Shown here piece after piece: positions 34,149-34,253 of a stretch of 34,253 nt of DNA; within the stretch, counting starts at the first letter, position 1, and every line of letters begins with the position of its first letter. The notes under the pieces are model-generated. The model worked only from the letters and a program-made list of their open reading frames with translations. It made no database searches and was not told the origin of the DNA. The position numbers were made by a program, and so were the translations under genes. Source of the stretch: Bacillota bacterium (GTDB taxonomy: Bacteria; Bacillota; Bacilli; Alicyclobacillales; SLC66). The DNA is taken from positions 1 through 34,253 of the forward strand of contig JAJZCJ010000004.1 of NCBI GenBank assembly GCA_021846145.1, given 5' to 3'.

Positions 34149-34253
34149 CGTGGTTCCCCCCCTCCATAAATAAATCGATCATTTGCATAAAATCATCAAA
34201 CAGGTAATCACTATCGTCTGGACCTGGTTTGGCTTCTGGATGATACTGAACAG
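34141..34253 (-). CDS. carA: Carbamoyl phosphate synthase small subunit, C-terminal end only
   Basis: Only the last 37 codons fall inside the window. They read [21 protein letters not shown] and onward, the conserved C-terminus of the glutamine amidotransferase subunit, including the His and Glu of the catalytic triad in YHPEA. The stop overlaps the carB start by 8 bp, the usual carA-carB coupling. Confidence 0.93.
   Translation of the reverse strand, partial: VQYHPEAKPGPDDSDYLFDDFMQMIDLFMEGGNHDA

Overview
The window reads as one chromosomal stretch of a spore-forming Bacillales-type Firmicute. The gene order follows the Bacillus subtilis ylo/pyr region closely: recG, yloU, rpmB, spoVM, rpe, rsgA, prkC, prpC, rlmN, rsmB, fmt, def, priA, coaBC, rpoZ, remA, yloC, a Ca2+-type P-type ATPase, rqcH and the pyr operon. 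SpoVM and RemA are strong endospore-former markers. Strong AGGAGG-type ribosome binding sites and many TTG/GTG starts fit the same group. A lineage such as Alicyclobacillaceae is possible from composition and start usage, but that is only a guess.

Layout. (1) 1-2931, minus: psd (cut by the window edge), recG and yloU. (2) 3052-3243, plus: rpmB with a near-consensus promoter, facing spoVM across a bidirectional terminator. (3) 3302-16621, minus: a tightly packed housekeeping run, yicC-remA-rpoZ-coaBC-priA-def-fmt-rsmB-rlmN-prpC-prkC-rsgA-rpe-spoVM, with many 4-14 bp overlaps. Promoters are visible before yicC and before rpoZ. (4) 16721-19396, minus: a Ca2+-type P-type ATPase. (5) 19568-23974, plus: an accessory block of five genes that splits the yloB-yloA neighbourhood. 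It holds a phosphoribosyltransferase-HAD fusion, a 5'(3')-deoxyribonucleotidase-like protein, a thioredoxin-reductase-like flavoprotein without redox cysteines, a zinc-ribbon membrane protein and a dihydrofolate reductase. The last two lie in visibly AT-rich DNA. (6) 24055-26562, plus: rqcH and an alpha/beta-hydrolase esterase. (7) 26559-34253, minus: the distal pyrimidine operon carA(partial)-carB-pyrK-pyrD-pyrF-pyrE, followed by an MFS transporter.

How the genes work together. The long minus-strand run combines protein synthesis and maturation (fmt, def, rsmB, rlmN, rsgA), replication restart (priA), CoA synthesis (coaBC), RNA polymerase (rpoZ) and the PrkC/PrpC kinase-phosphatase signalling pair. 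The pyr genes make UMP from carbamoyl phosphate onward.

The most interesting region is 19568-22036. Its enzyme content suggests an uncharacterised base/nucleotide conversion or salvage pathway: ribosylation by a PRTase, dephosphorylation by two HAD-fold phosphatases, and a flavin-dependent redox step. Also notable are genes missing from their usual places: gmk between remA and rpoZ, and fakA/yloV between yloU and recG. No tRNA, rRNA, CRISPR array or insertion sequence was seen. No stretch longer than about 215 bases lacks a gene.
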